A stretch of 64,000 nucleotides of DNA from contig NZ_JAATJK010000001.1 of the NCBI RefSeq assembly GCF_011927785.1, positions 6,636,501-6,700,500 of the forward strand, in the 5' to 3' direction. The notes beneath the pieces are model-generated. The model ran no database searches. It was given only the letters and a program-made list of their open reading frames with translations, and was not told the DNA's origin. The first letter of the stretch is position 1; the number at the start of each line of letters is the position of its first letter. Of the stretch, positions 62,625 through 64,000 are shown piece by piece. The stretch comes from Micromonospora profundi. Lineage in GTDB: Bacteria; Actinomycetota; Actinomycetes; Mycobacteriales; Micromonosporaceae. The position numbers were made by a program, and so were the translations under genes.

Positions 62625-64000
<1,376 letters not shown>

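Overview
The window is chromosomal DNA from a high-GC actinobacterium, most likely Micromonospora or a close relative in the Micromonosporaceae. The evidence is the very high GC content, frequent GTG starts (and a TTG start for rpoB), leaderless-type promoters, actinobacterial families (DUF3107, DUF3152, SigE-type ECF sigma, MoeZ, DUF2252) and the gene order rpmG-hadA-hadB-tRNA-Trp-secE-nusG-rplK-rplA, which matches other Actinobacteria such as Mycobacterium. The genus is an inference. No phage, insertion sequence, CRISPR array, origin or biosynthetic cluster is visible.

Layout. 1-12 kb: on the minus strand an RNA/SAM-type methyltransferase, a DEAD-box helicase, DUF3107 and a TetR regulator; on the plus strand a very long proline-rich protein, an alpha/beta hydrolase, two tandem DUF3152 metalloprotease-like proteins and MoeZ. 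12-21 kb: a terpenoid-cyclase-fold protein, the proline operon proB-proA, an alkyltransferase-like protein, a GPH-type transporter, a PLP decarboxylase, and an overlapping pair of ECF sigma factor and membrane-anchored protein. 21-34.5 kb: a second, partial complex I (nuo) cluster, with nuoB, nuoC-nuoH and nuoI-J-K-L-M-N, split by a DUF2252 protein, a glucose-dehydrogenase-like enzyme, a glutathionyl-hydroquinone-reductase homologue and a SnoaL-like protein. NuoA, D, E, F and G are absent from it. 34.5-44 kb: HtpX protease, an MFS exporter, an unusual N-terminally extended MerR regulator with a classical 19-bp-spacer operator, a RibD-like reductase, YajQ, tRNA-Tyr, a secreted HAF-repeat protein, a small secreted peptide made of DVVWG repeats, and a membrane GAF-GGDEF-EAL cyclic-di-GMP enzyme.

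44-64 kb: the transcription/translation core. tRNA-Thr and tRNA-Met, rpmG, hadAB, tRNA-Trp, secE-nusG, rplK-rplA, an inserted ABC transporter pair, rplJ-rplL with an attenuator leader, rpoB-rpoC, two small membrane proteins, then the str operon rpsL-rpsG-fusA (fusA cut by the window end). Good sigma-70-type promoters and strong hairpins punctuate this part.

The most unusual items are the DVVWG repeat peptide placed 61 bp before the cyclic-di-GMP gene; two 59-bp tandem repeats between nuoM and nuoN that form a chain of GTGA-coupled mini-ORFs; three long inverted-repeat elements placed exactly at gene borders; the extended MerR protein; and the reduced nuo gene set. Several genes also carry a -10-like hexamer 6-8 nt before the start codon, typical of leaderless mRNAs.
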